Of a stretch of 64,000 nt of DNA, positions 23,531-35,260 are shown one piece after another (the stretch's first letter is position 1; each line of letters opens with the position of its first letter). Origin of the DNA: Crocodylus rhombifer (Eukaryota > Chordata > Crocodylia > Crocodylidae); NCBI GenBank assembly GCA_038503035.1, contig JAVSML010020348.1:62001-126000 (forward strand), written 5' to 3'. The notes below the pieces were generated by a model that did no database searches, had not been told where the DNA came from, and worked only from the letters and a program-made list of their open reading frames with translations. The translations under genes and the position numbers were made by a program.

Positions 23531-24537
23531 TGTGAAGGAGTGAGACAGAACTCACAGAGGGCCGGCAGGGCTGCAGCTGCAGAAAGGAAGGAAAATATCT
23601 GCCTAATTTCCAGAACAGCATCTTGCTCAGGATTGGCGGAGGGAGGCTGCTCAAAGGTATTTCTGGCCCCAGAGAGGGGCAGAGAGGGGTCAGTTCCCTG
23701 CAGGTCTCAGGGAGAGAGGAGCGGCTGAGCATCTTGGCAGGCAGAAACTGCAGAAGGTATCTGAGGAGCACTGCTGGAGTGACCCTGAGGCAGGCAGAGG
23801 CCTGTGAACAAGTGGCTAGTGGGAATCTCTGGAGCAGAGCTGCAGCTGAGGATCTGGAGCGAGGGAGTCCACAAGGCCAGAGAGACTCTCTGGACTGGAT
23901 TTTTTTTTTTCCAACAGAGGATCCTGAGGAGGGCCTGAAGGGAAAAATCTACAGTCATAGGTAGAGCGTTCTTGGACAAAGGGGAGACCCCGAAAAGACT
24001 GTGTACATTCATTGGGGTGCAGGGCAGGCTGTCATGCTGCAGAGAATGGACTAAGGAATTGTTTTGGGGATATTGTCAGAGCCTGACAAGAGGGCAGAGA
24101 AGCAGCTGGGTTTTTTTCTGTGATTTCTTTTGCTGTCCATTTTGATTTTGTTTGAGCACAGGCCAAGACTGGTCCCTGGAAGGGTGTACCCAAAAGAGGC
24201 ACTAGGACACCCTGGGGTGCAGAGAAAGTTACAACAGGCAGCACTGCAACCTGGCTGCAGAAGATCATTGTAAAACACCATCAGGAGAGGCTAGGATGGG
24301 GTAAAGGGGAGGTTTGGAGCCCCACCAAAGACACAGGGATCAAGACCAGGCAGGATCACCGTGGGCATTGCCTCCCAGGAATATATAGGTCATCAAAGTC
24401 GTGGCAGGTGAGAAAAATGTAAGATCCACTTCCTGGCAGACCTGGTGATCCAGAGCCAAGGTCTACCCTGTTGCCACCTGTAGGCAGACGAGCACAGGGC
24501 AGCATGAGCAAGCCCTATAATACCTACAGACGTCACA
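23531..24537 (+). mobile_element. Solo LTR (family 1), 1,007 bp, inserted at the CR1 catalytic box
   Basis: It starts TGTGAAGGAG and ends GACGTCACA (TG...CA). The 5-bp flanks are GGTGT (23526-23530) and GATGT (24538-24542), one base apart. The intact CR1 sequence around the insertion would continue GTTTGGTGT to CATCTGTGAATTTGG. It matches the LTR at 7422-8427 along its length in inverted orientation. The shared block CATCAAAGTCGTGGCAGGTG lies at 24391-24410, after an ATATATA signal, so the LTR reads on the plus strand. No internal retroviral sequence remains. Confidence 0.88.
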
Positions 24538-24542
24538 GATGT

Positions 24543-24957
24543 CATCTGTGAATTTGGACAAGGTGCTTTCAACACCTTCATCCAAATCACTGATGAATAT
24601 ATTAAACAGTACTGGTCCAAACACAGAGCCTTGGGGGACACCACTGCCCACATCCCTCGAGGGAGAAACCGCCACCGCCACCACCACCACCATTCTCTGG
24701 GTGTGTCCCATAAGTCAGTTTTTCACCCACCTTACTGTGAAAAAATCTACATCACAGCTACTCAGTTTGCTTGTAAGAATTGGGTGCAACACTGTGTCAA
24801 AAGCCTTTTTAAAATCCAGGTAAATAATATCTACTTCCTCCCCTGCATCTAAGCACTTCGTGACCTGGTCATAAGCCCTATAAGAGACCAGGTTAGTCAG
24901 GCAGGATTTGCCTGCCATAAACCCATGCTGGTTGCCCCTTACCATTGTGTTACCCAC
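24543..24957 (-). pseudogene. CR1 reverse transcriptase palm fragment
   Basis: The minus strand reads NQHGFMAGKSCLTNLVS, VDIIYLDFKKAFDTV (motif A), [21 protein letters not shown] (motif B, in parts) and KFTDD (motif C), after which the LTR begins. A short (CCACCG/CAC)n expansion near 24668-24694 replaces the segment before motif B. Both Asp of the catalytic box are kept, but the gene is cut there and has frameshifts near 24712. Confidence 0.85.
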
Positions 24958-25239
24958 CGGCCCCCTGCAAATGTGATCCTTTATGATTTTTCCTAAGGTC
25001 TTGCCGAGAATAGAGGTAAGGCTAACTAGCCTATAATTACACGGGTCCTCCTTCCTCCCCTTCTTGAAGATCAGGACTATGTTGGCCCTTTTCCAGTCCT
25101 CTGGGACTTGTCCAAAGAATCATAAGTGCTCAAACAGCTGTGCCAGTGGTTCTGCTATGTCATCATCCAATTCCTTTGATATTATTTGGTTGATATTATT
25201 GGAGGCACAAAACCAAAGTAGTGAACTAATAGATCTGCG

Positions 25240-27375
25240 GTTTTGGTCATGGTGAGCAGGTATAGACTTATTCTTCCTAGAAATTCATGTCATTAGTAGG
25301 TACTAGATACTTATATGTTATCCATATCTGGTAGCATAGCTATGAGTACATGCTATTTCATAAGTTGCTCTCTAGATGCCAATGATACTACAACAATAGC
25401 CGTAGAGGATGCTGGACATAGGACCCAAACCCGAGAATTTCTGTATATTAAGACAGATTTTATTTCTTTTTATTTGACAACCATAAGTATATTCTATTTT
25501 TTATTCTCTGCTTTCAGTTCACCAGTCCGTACAATAATTCTTGACTTCCTATTTTCAGTAGTTACTGACTCTGAAGGTCAGAATGCAGAGTTTTTTTAAA
25601 TGTCCCCAAGTATTTTTGTCTGGGAATTTTTATGGGCAAAGGATTTCAGAATCCTTCTCTACACTTCAAAATACCCAACATCATACATCCCAAAAGTTTT
25701 TATGATCAGGTTTTAGTACCTTATTCATATTTAGTAACATTTACTTTGAGTGGTTGCATAAAATTCTATTTGTTAGTAAGGGTATCAGAATCGGGCCCCT
25801 GACTGAGATGATAGCAGGATCAGAGCCTGCATAAATAAGTCTGTGGTTTACAGAGAGGCATCTGTAACATGTTGACTTTTATTGTGGGTTTTTTCAGTCT
25901 TCAGTTTCTCCATTAGGGGGAATCCTTGCTCTATCTTCTTGTGTAGATTTTCATTTCTCCTGAAAGCACTTTTAAGTACTCTTCCCCCTTGTGAAACACT
26001 GAAGTCTATAGTTCTGCTTCTAAAATATCTGTTTAAAGTAGTGGTTAGATCATGACTACTTTGAGTTTAACAATACAGTATATACCCGAGGAAGAGAGAC
26101 TTCTGTTGATCAGTGAAGAGCATTTAGTACTTGTTCTTTTCTGCACATAAGCAGCAGTAGCGCAAAAATCATACTGCTCACAGAAATGTCAGACTGTTTT
26201 AAAGACTAAATCAATAGACTCCTTTCAGCCCTTTTCATTTTTGACAGAGTTGAGTGACTTAGTGAAGAGTTCTGGGCTGACTACTGTTACAGTTCTTTCT
26301 TCCACAGGTCCTCATTTTTACCTACCTGGCCTTATCAGTTGAACTGTGGAAAATATTTAATTAGTAAGGTAATATTAAATTACATGTGCTTACTCACTTT
26401 GAAAAATGTCGTATCCTGTGTGCAGTGCAAACAAAATTAAATAGCTAGCTTGTGGAATTAAACTTCTACAGAACCTGACTAAAGATGCCTGTCACAAACC
26501 CATCTGTGGTGGACCTCCAGAGCCCCGAGTTCCTCCTTATTGCACTGCCACTTGCCCCAAGGATCAGAATGATGTTGTCCTGAGAGATTCTCTTATCCCA
26601 GCACCTTAGATCCTCTGCCTCTGTACCTGGAATCTGCAGCTGCAGTGAGGCATCTCTGCTGGCCTTAAGTGGCCCCAACTTTTAGGTTCTGAAAGAAGAA
26701 ATTATAGGTTCCCTTCTCCATGAAGTGGGTCAGCCTGCAGAATCACTTGCTTAGAAGTTCCATAGGCAACCAGTAAGGAGACAAACAACAAAATGATTTA
26801 TTATAAAAACAGAACAAATATAAGAAACCAGTAACTATGTGCTAAGATGCAAATAGAGATACAAGACTAAACCAGTAAAAGAAAATACCAGAACACTGAC
26901 CAAGATCCAAAGATGGAGTTCTTAGCCAGCTCAGGGGTCTATATGCAGCCTCTAGCTCCAACCCTGCACATCAGGGCCTCCCGCATTCTCTTCTCAGCTT
27001 AGTATACCCAGCCTTCTTAGCTGGAGGATTCAGCCCTGTACCTGGGAGGGCTGAAGACCCAGCTATGCTCTCTAGGCAAGCTTCAGTACCGTTGCCAGTC
27101 TGGCTTGTTCTCTTTGAGATGGCATCAGACATCACATTCCAAATGTATGAGCTTTTGTCTGGTGTTATCACTCAGTGTGCAGATTCTGTTTACCCTGTCT
27201 GGGCATTTTAAAGGTTGCAGCTTTCTGTTTCTGGTTACTGTTTGTTGGATATCACATTCACACAGGGGGTTGTCTGAGATGTTAATTTTATAGGGTGTGG
27301 TTTTGAAGCATCTGTATCCAGGTCTCAGTCTGTTCAGCTTGACCTATGCTTCTCGGTCAAAATCTTACCCAATGG
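25240..27375. other. Mostly unique; possible antisense LTR at about 26490-27260
   Basis: No gene. The segment from about 26490 (TGTCACAAACCC) to about 27260 has LTR-like features when read on the minus strand: an AATAAATCATTTT signal near 26790 and a GC-richer body. I found no matching ends, target duplication or second copy, so this is only a suspicion. Confidence 0.35.
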
Positions 27376-27379
27376 AGGA

Positions 27380-28180
27380 CTTGTTTACTGTTGCTATAAA
27401 ATGTCGTAGGAATGCAGCTGATCTTTCCCAGTGGTCCATTTGAGTCAGTATCCCCCGTTTCTTTCAGGACCTTGTGGGCTTCATATACAATGGTTTACAA
27501 CTTTTCAGCCTCTTAAGCCTCCATCTGTTCAGATCTTCAGTTAGTTGATGGAGCAGATGGTTTTCATCATCGCTTCTTCTGTTGCTAATAATGATGTTAG
27601 GGTCTGTTTCCTTATATCACTTGGTCTAATGACAAGGTACAGAGAGAGAGAGAAAGAGAGAGAGAGTTTGTGTGTAGGTTATGCAGCCTGTTATGAGTCT
27701 CAGTGCACTAAGTAAAGTGTCAAGCTTTTTAGTGTGACAGCTTCTGGACCACACAGAAGCAACATATTCTGCTGGGGTGTATTATTCTGCAAGTGCAGTG
27801 GTTCTGAACACTTTGAAGTTGGCACCCCGCGTTGTGCTGGCCAAGCATCTTAAGGCAGCTACCCATGTATAAACTTTACTGCTGGTCTTCTGGATGTGAT
27901 GTTTATAGGTGAGGAAACAGTGTACTGTAATTCCTAGGTAGGATGGGTTATGGTCATGTGGAAGGATGTGGTTGCCTACTCTGGTATTCAGCATGCTCTT
28001 GTTTTGATGATTGTTCAGGTGAAAGAGTGATAATACTGATTTATTGATGCTCAACTTTAAGCACCACTTATGGAGATAGTCAGCAGTGAGTTCCATGTCA
28101 GTACTCAGCATCTTTTCCAGTTCTGTAATGTCTATTCCTTGTGCTACTAGGGCAGCATTGCCAGAGTAGAGCTATCACTT
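27380..28180 (-). pseudogene. Reverse transcriptase C-terminal fragment of a non-CR1 LINE
   Basis: The 109-codon minus frame (27782-28111) reads LTADYLHKWCLKLSINKS, then a YLGITVHCFLTYKHH block and KVYTWVAALRCLAST. Continuing past a stop it gives PAEYVASVWS and LRLITGCIT. This order (YLGV-x-LDR-x-LTY-x-H, then LAGTTWGA, then A-EY-x-PVW, then R-x-I-x-GC) belongs to the thumb/C-terminal region of a non-LTR reverse transcriptase of the broad Jockey/I-like kind, distinct from CR1. The catalytic palm lies upstream and is missing. An (AG)n run at about 27638-27665 interrupts it. Confidence 0.7.
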
Positions 28181-29896
28181 AGATGTGGTATGCTGGAAGT
28201 CTGAGCTATGTACACTGAAATGTACATTGTATAAGAACACTAGTGCTAGTACTGACCCTTGGAAGACTGTTCTTCAGCGTTTGTACTGGCTTTTTTCTCC
28301 TTGGCTGGTATCAATTTTGAATGATCTGCTGGAGACCATGTTCATAATGAAAACACTTTCTGGCTATTAACATGTCATCTGATCATTTTTAGCGGGCTCA
28401 CAGTATTCCAGTCACTTCCTGACTCCTCCCCTTCTAGTAGTGCATATTTACCAGACTACATTCTTGCATCCTTTTTTGATGTGCAGATTCATTAATCTAT
28501 TAGGTGTTAGGTTTCTTTTAAAATGTAAATATATCACCCTCTGGCCAGACCCAGGCTTCTGTGAGTCTTATCACATCGGCATGGAGGGCCAAAATAGAAA
28601 ACATGCCAAAACAACTTTTCAAAACATTAACAGGCATAGATGATACAAGTTAATTACTGCTTTCCTAGCAGGGTCTTAGCTGAAATATAGAGATTCATCA
28701 AAATTACATTTTTATCAAATACTATAACATATACAGATAGGCGAATAATAGAACTGAACACAACTACTCATTAGATACAATTAGTATCCACAATACTAAA
28801 TCTAATTTGGAAAATATCCATGCCTGGCACATGGTGAGCCCCTAAAGTACCTTTGTCTTGGGGTATCTCAGTGATGGTGTTAAATTTTTGGTAAAGGTAA
28901 GCAGCTTTTAAAAAGCTGATTTGCGGAAAATTTCCTTCTTGGACAGCTCTATTTTCAGTTGTCCAAAACAGGGTAGGTGATTAGACAGTGAAGGTCAAAG
29001 ATCCCTTGCTTCATGCAGAGGCAGCATCTTGACTCTGGGATGAGTTAAGATGAGTTAGGTAACTGGGAAAAATTTGCCAGGCACTTTTTAAAAGTTCTGA
29101 CAGATATTTTATGGTTTATCTGTGTCAGATAAAGCAGGCTTGAAAGACAGAGGGAAGGGAGAAGGGGTTAAGTAAAGTAGTAGCAGTAGAGATGATTATT
29201 TTATAGATTTTTTTTCAGGGTGTTTTTCTCTTGAGTTGGGAGGAGGTAAGGAAAGGCAAAAGAAGGGGAATAGAGCCAAAATATGATTATTTTTCAGCTG
29301 AAGGATGACCAGAGGGACAGAATACAAGCAATAACCAGACCCCTGAAAGCATGTTTTTCTTTAGACAGAGCTGAATCTAGAATTGCTGGATCTGGTAATG
29401 TCCTAAAAATAATGCCAAAAGCAGCAGATGCTGCCTGGTGCTATCTCTGTTGGCTTTCACCTAAGCTATAGAATTCTTATTTTTGGGACTATCTGCATGC
29501 AATAAGTTGTATTTTGTCAGACTTATTCAATGTGGTCACATACAGTATTTTATTTCAGCTGAAGTTAACAGAATTGGTGAAGGAAGCCTTTCCCAGGCAT
29601 TTGAAAGGTGACAAGCAATCAGTCGAGATGTGGGGACCGTCCAAATGGATAAGGTAGTAAGAAATGATACAAGGCTTCAGAGAAAAGGTTTTAAAATAAT
29701 TGTTAGTTCAGTTGCATTTTACAAAGTGAATTAATGCCAAGATTGAAATAAATTCAAGCTATGCAAGATAGTTCAACAACAACAAAAAAACCTTGGCAGT
29801 GAACTGTGCCTATGAGACAAGTACTGTGATATTAAACAGAGCAACAGTAGGTCCCAGGCTATATATCTTTTACCCTAGGCAGAAATAGTTTCAATG
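28181..29896. other. AT-rich unique sequence, no gene seen
   Basis: Only short unrecognised frames; no repeat ends seen. Confidence 0.5.
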
Positions 29897-29901
29897 TAAC
29901 G

Positions 29902-30509
29902 TGACAGGGGGGACTCTCCATGGCCTGGTCACAGTACCAGCCTGCCCACCTATCTAGGGCAGTCTTCCTGGTCTCTCCTGCAATGCCTTGTTAAGATACT
30001 AGTTATAATACTGCGGGAAACTGCCCATTTAATGCCCCAATGTCTAGGGGTTTACACATGACTCGGACTTTCCCTTATTGTGCCCTATGCCCCGTAAATG
30101 TTACACTGTTGTTATCAACTCTATGCGCCCTCTTGGTGTAGAGCTCTCTGGTTCCTGTGTCTGTACACCACTTGGGCTCTGAGTTCTTTGGTGCCTGACT
30201 TTCTATGCCTCTTCTCCTGGCACCTGACCCTGAGCCTTTCTGTGATGTCTGGCTCTCCACTCTTATCGCTGACATCCAGCTTTGCATCTCTCTGTCTGTG
30301 CCTCTCTCTCTGGTGCCTGGCTCTGCACCTCACTTTCTGGTGCCTGACTCTGTGCCTCCTCCTGGTCAACTGCCGGTGCAGGCCAATTACCCTATTAGGC
30401 CATTGCTTAGGCAACCCGCGGGTGCAGGGCTCTGCTTAGCCTTCTGAGCAGCCTAGCCAGGCTGCTTTTGCCTTTTAAAGCAGCAGGCACATCTTGGTGC
30501 CCTGCTACA
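29902..30509 (-). mobile_element. Antisense solo LTR, 608 bp, TAACG/TAACA duplication
   Basis: On its own (minus) strand it starts TGTAGCAGGGCACC and ends CCCCCCTGTCA (TG...CA). The flanks are TAACG (29897-29901) and TAACA (30510-30514), one base apart at a likely CpG. A TATA-like CTTTAAAAGG lies about 30 bp inside (30471-30480, minus), so U3 is very short, as in many Gypsy LTRs. The shared LTR block is at 29972-29995, near the 3' end. The interior has repeated TGGTGCCTGGCTCTG-like units. No internal coding region. Confidence 0.8.
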
Positions 30510-30611
30510 TAACAGAAGAAAGAATGAAACATGTCAAAGTCTTCTGTTTTTCCTAGTGATGGGAAAGTAATTTCAGATAAAATAAGAACTGACCCTAAAC
30601 CTTAGTTGAAG

Positions 30612-31626
30612 TGCGCAGGGGTTGCATCTAACTTGGGGCATTTTCCCAGACTTTTGTATTTCAGATTGCACCAATATGCTATTATAAACAGTATTTACCC
30701 ACTCTCGCCTGCCATGTCTTGACTAATATATGATGTTATAAGTTGGGATGTGTCAATTATTATCTACCGTTGTAAGACCTGCCAATCTATCATGAGGAAG
30801 ATGATCTTTTAACGAACGCACTTTTGTTTCCCTCTTCTCCTTCTTGAAAGTGTCTAACGTGTCACCTGTCAATTGTCAATTACAACTCTACGTCGTTTGA
30901 GCCAGTTTTACGAGGTCTTTTATTTCTCAATATTTAAGCTTACATCTATTATCTTCCATCTGTTAGCCAGACTATCATTAATTCTTTACATCAATCAAAT
31001 AAATATATCAACTTAAACAGGATTTTGCTTGGATATGTATTCAACTCAACTGGGCTACGGCTTATCAGTTACTTTTATGTCAGCCTTGTCCTCTTTGCCC
31101 TGGGTTCTATTTTTCTTTATTTCTTTATTCCTTCTCGGGCGTGATCCCTCTTCCTCAGGATTTACAGCATCTTATGTCCCAATCTCCTCTTTTGTTTTTG
31201 TTTTCCTTTTCATTATGCATGTGTCTGACTAACCACGAGACACGTCGTAAACAACAATCACAGTCTCAGTCCAGACATTCTCTCTCAAGGGGAGGGGAGT
31301 TCCTTTTAGTTTTTGTTTTTTTTTCTCTTGAAGTTTACTTCATTACATCCCTTCATTGGAATGTCTCTCTCCTTTAATCACGCCGGTCTGTTTACTCTCC
31401 CTGAGCCTCTGCTGGCAGGGCTTTCCTTTCCCCCGCTCTTGCTGGCTCCGCCCCTCTTCTCATTGTTTTGTTTCTCTCCAGCCCCACCCTTCTCTCCTGC
31501 AGCTTGTCTGAGCCACACAGAACAGCTGTTCCGGAATCTCCACTCTCCTCCTGATCCATCACTCTTGGTTCTTTTGGACACTTCTTCTCCTGGGAGTCTT
31601 GTGTTTATTGCTGTTGTCCCTTCACA
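30612..31626 (-). mobile_element. Antisense LTR, about 1.0 kb, borders approximate
   Basis: The shared block (CTCTCGCCTGCCATGTCTTGAC) lies at 30702-30724, about 95 bp from the proposed left border. The right border CCCTTCACA resembles the CTCCTTCACA end of the family-1 LTR at 7422-8427, and the length is about the same. Flanking TGAAG and TTGAG are only similar. It lies 100 bp from the LTR at 29902-30509 but is not a copy of it outside the block. No retroviral coding sequence is seen. Confidence 0.55.
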
Positions 31627-32892
31627 TTGAGGTACAAAAGTATGGCAATTTTGTTCATTTAAATGCCAACAATGTGCTTTGCACTATACTAGACAAGGGG
31701 AAGAAAAAGGAACCTTTCCCCACCCCAAAATCTGGATTGGATCCTCAGCTGTTAAATACTGTCATGCTCCTTTTGACTTCATAGATCATCAAATACTTTT
31801 TGAAAATGGAGGTACTTACAATATAGGCAACAAGGAGCTAAATTGTGAAAACCAGAAAGCTCGTGTGGTTTCTTGCATTGCTTATCGCCTGCTGTGTGTA
31901 TATGTGTGCATGTGTGTGTAATTTCATGCATGCAGCTACCATGACTACAGTGTTGCATATGCAACTATAGATTCAAAAGAAAATTTATAATTCAGGTGAT
32001 TGCATTTCTTTTGGGTTATCCATTATACTGCAATAATTAGAAAAAACAAATTGTGCTGTACTCTGCTTTATTCCAGCTTTCCAGGTGCAAAGTTCTTAAA
32101 ATGAAGCATTTATTTTAATTCTAAATGCACTTGGCATCCTTCCTATGTCCAATTTTTTCACCATTAGGAATACCATAGTTTATGATTTTCAAACTGGAGT
32201 CCATCATAGACCTTTCAGTGACTGAGTTACAAAGGAACCTATAGTAGTAAAGTACGAATGGACTAACTAGAATGACATGAAATTCACATACAAGTTTTTC
32301 ATATAGGGCAGGGCTAGATCTAAGCTGGTGTGCAATATATTTCAAATCAAGCCAAATTATAAGTTCAACCAGGTCTATTTTTATTTTTGTTTTTTGTCCT
32401 ACTACATATCTGAGCAATGTTTGGAGTTAGTGGCTCATAGTTTCTTTGTGGGGTAGCAGTTCTCCTCGCCACCCATTAATGTCTTCCAAGTATATGGATG
32501 TTTGGTCATTCAATATGTGGAAGCTCTTCCATTTGAATGTTTATTGAATCAGTGTCTCTCTGCACTTACATAGTTCCTGAATGTAGGTAATGACATGGTG
32601 CCTATTGTCAGCACTTAATAAATAGTGGTGAAAGGAGTACTGCTGAATGGCTGCATGTATAGATCAGATGAGGTGTATACAATCAAGATTTAAATATTGC
32701 TAATTATTAAAGGTACAACAGTCTCTTTAATAAATATATCAGTACTGTCAGCACACTGCTAGATTATAGGTAAAGGAATTTCTTTTTTACCCCATCCACC
32801 TTCATGTGATAAAAATATCCTTCACTGCATTCTAAAAGATGCTGTGTACTCTTCAAGAAGTGCAGCATTTCTCCTGAGGTGGATGGATTTCC
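31627..32892. other. AT-rich unique sequence, no gene seen
   Basis: Short frames only; a small TGTG run near 31900. No repeat ends recognised. Confidence 0.5.
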
Positions 32893-32895
32893 ACA

Positions 32896-34550
32896 ATAGA
32901 ATCACAGAATCATAGATGATTAGGGCTGGAAGGGACCTCAGGAGGTCACCTTGTCCAACTCCCTGCTCAAAGCAGGACCATCCCCAATTAGATCATCCCA
33001 GCCAAGGCTTTGTCTAGCTGGGTCTTAAAAACCTTCAAGGATAGAAATTCCACAACCTCTCTGGGTAACTTGTTCCACTGTTTTACCACCTTCCTAGTGA
33101 GACACTTTTTCCTAATATGTAACCTAAACTTCCCTTGCTGCAAGTTGAGACCATTGTTCCTTGTTCTGTCATCTGCCATCATTGAGAACAGTCTATCCTC
33201 TTGGGAACCACTCTTCAGATAGCTGAAGGCTGCTATAAAATAGCCTCTCTGTCTTCTGTTTTCTAGACTAAATAAGCCCAGTTCCCTCAACCTGTCTTAA
33301 GTCACGTGCCCCATGCCACTCACCTTTTTCACTGCCCTCTGCTGGGCTGTCTCCAGCTACATGCTTGTCTACATCCTTTCTGGGTGGGGGTGGCAGAGGT
33401 TGGGGGAGGGGGCACAAAACTGGACACAGTACTCCAGATGTGGCCTCACCAGTGCTAAATAGAGGGGAATAATCACTGCCCTTGACCTGCTGGCAACACA
33501 TCTACCAATGCATCCCAGCATGCTGTTAGTCTTCTTGGTAACAAGGGCACACTGTTGGCTCATATTCCGCTTGTTGTCCACTATAACCCCCAGGTTCATT
33601 TTAGCAAGCTGCTGCCCAGCCAGTCAGCACCTGGATTGTACCGTTGCATTGGATTGTTCCATCATAAGTGCAAGACTTTGCACTTGTCCTTATTGAACCT
33701 TATGAGATTTCTTTTGTCCAACCCAGAAATTTGTTGAGGTCTGTCTGAACCCTAATTCTACCCTCCAGTGCCTCCATTGTATCTATTACTCCCCACCAGC
33801 TTTGTGTCATCTGCAGACTTGCTGAGCCTGCACTCTATGCCATTTCCCAAGTCATTGATGAAGATATTGAACAAAACTGGCCCCAGTACTGACCCCTGGG
33901 GCACTCCACTTGATACTGGCTGCCAATTAGACATTGAGCCATTGACTACTAACCCTCTGAACCTGACAATCCATCCAGTTTTTTATCCACCTTACAGTTC
34001 ATTCATCCAACCTGTACTTCCTTAGCTTGCCTGCGGGAATGTTGTGGGAGACCATATCAAAAGCCTTGGTAAAGTCAAGGTACACCACATCCACTGCTCT
34101 CCCTGCATCCACAGAGCCAGTCATCTCATCATAGAAGGCAATCAGGTTAGTCAGGCATAACTTGCTCTTGGTGAATACATGCTGATTGTTCCTAATCACC
34201 TTCTTCTATCCCAAGTGCTTTGAAATCAATTCCTTGAGGACCTGTTTCATGATTTGTTCTGGGACTGAGGGGAGGCTGATCAGTCTGTAGTTCCCTAGAT
34301 CATCCTTTATCCTGTTCTTAAATATGGACACTATATTTGCCCTTTTCCATATGTCTGGGACCTCTCTTGATATCTACGAGTTTTGCAAGATGGTGGCCAG
34401 TGACTCTGCAATCACATCAGCCAACTCCCTCAGCACCCTTGGGTGCATCCTGTCTGGCCCCATGGTATTGTACACATCCCACTTTTTGAAATAGACCCTT
34501 AATAGGTTCTTTTGCCACAGTTGGCTAGATGCCTCCTCCCGATGTGGTTC
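32896..34550 (-). mobile_element. Antisense CR1 LINE, 5' truncated
   Basis: The 3' end at 32896 shows the CR1 terminal 8-mer pattern (AGAATCAC AGAATCAT on the plus strand). Going leftward on the minus strand from 34550 there are remnants of the fingers, FYDEMTGSVDAGRAVDVVYLDFTKAFD (about 34060-34150, motif A), the catalytic region near 33800-33900 and the C-terminal domain: [20 protein letters not shown] (33430-33500) and FRLHIRKKCLTRKVVKQWN (33060-33140). A G-rich expansion near 33380-33415 disrupts the frame. ORF1 and the endonuclease are absent. More diverged than the copy at 38.8 kb. Confidence 0.88.
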
Positions 34551-34804
34551 TTAGATATTGTTTATATTTAAATTGCTCTGGACCATTTTACATAGAAAAT
34601 ACTGTAAGTCACCAAGATCATGCATCTTAACATTTATTGACCCTGATATATTCAATTATAAATTAACATTTATTTTGAGAATTTTTAACTTTTTCAAAAA
34701 GGCCTGAGTCAGCTATCTAGAAAAATGTAGATTTCTAACAATGTAGAGAGGTGACTGACTATTTGGATTTTTCATACATCTTGTCCCTCAATTCTCACTG
34801 ATTA

Positions 34805-35260
34805 AAGTAAGAACATAACAACAAAATAAATGCCATACTGAATCAGACCACAGGTCTGTATAGTCAAGTATCCTGTGTCCCATAGTAGCAGAAAAGGATA
34901 TTTAAGCAGGACATTTCTAGGGGAACCGATCCATCCTCTGTCTCCCTCTGTCCCACCTTCACAGCATTCAGAGGCCTAGGAAGTCCTCATTCTGAGGTTG
35001 TATCCTTTAGCTATCCTAGCTACGGATCCTCCATGAACTTGTCCAATTCTATTTTGAGCCTGATTAAATTATCAGTCTCTGCACTATCTCATGGCACATC
35101 CTCCAATAAAATTAATGACACTCTGCATGAAAAGTTTCTTTTGCTTCTTTTAAATCTACTTCCTAATGATTTCATTGTACATCTCCTAGTTCTAGTATTG
35201 TATGAGATAGTAAATCAGGATTTACTTTCTTTAGGCCAATCATGATTGTGTAGACTTCAG
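34805..35260 (-). mobile_element. Antisense 3' fragment of an older CR1/L3-like LINE
   Basis: The plus strand begins GTAAGAACATAACAACA followed by CCATACTGAATCAGACCA, the reverse complement of a widespread reptile CR1/L3 3' end. Further on, minus-strand remnants of the ORF2 C-terminus can be read (SYNTRTRRC, then a K/R-rich stretch and FSCRVSLILL). It is a different, older subfamily from the neighbouring CR1, without the AGAATCAT tail. Heavily decayed. Confidence 0.7.

Larger units (their letters stand above)
22648..25235 (-). mobile_element. Antisense CR1 LINE split by a 1-kb solo LTR
   Basis: Read on the minus strand it runs from reverse transcriptase sequence near 25235 to the CR1 3' end near 22648. 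It is 5' truncated, without ORF1 or endonuclease. The LTR at 23531-24537 sits inside it. Removing the LTR joins the two CR1 parts in register, apart from the 5-bp duplication. The C-terminal frame is still open over 247 codons, so this copy is among the less decayed ones here. Confidence 0.9.

Noticed and set aside
29902..31626. The two antisense LTRs as the ends of one provirus
   Set aside because: They share only the short common block, differ in length (608 versus about 1,015 bp), and the 100-bp spacer cannot hold an interior.
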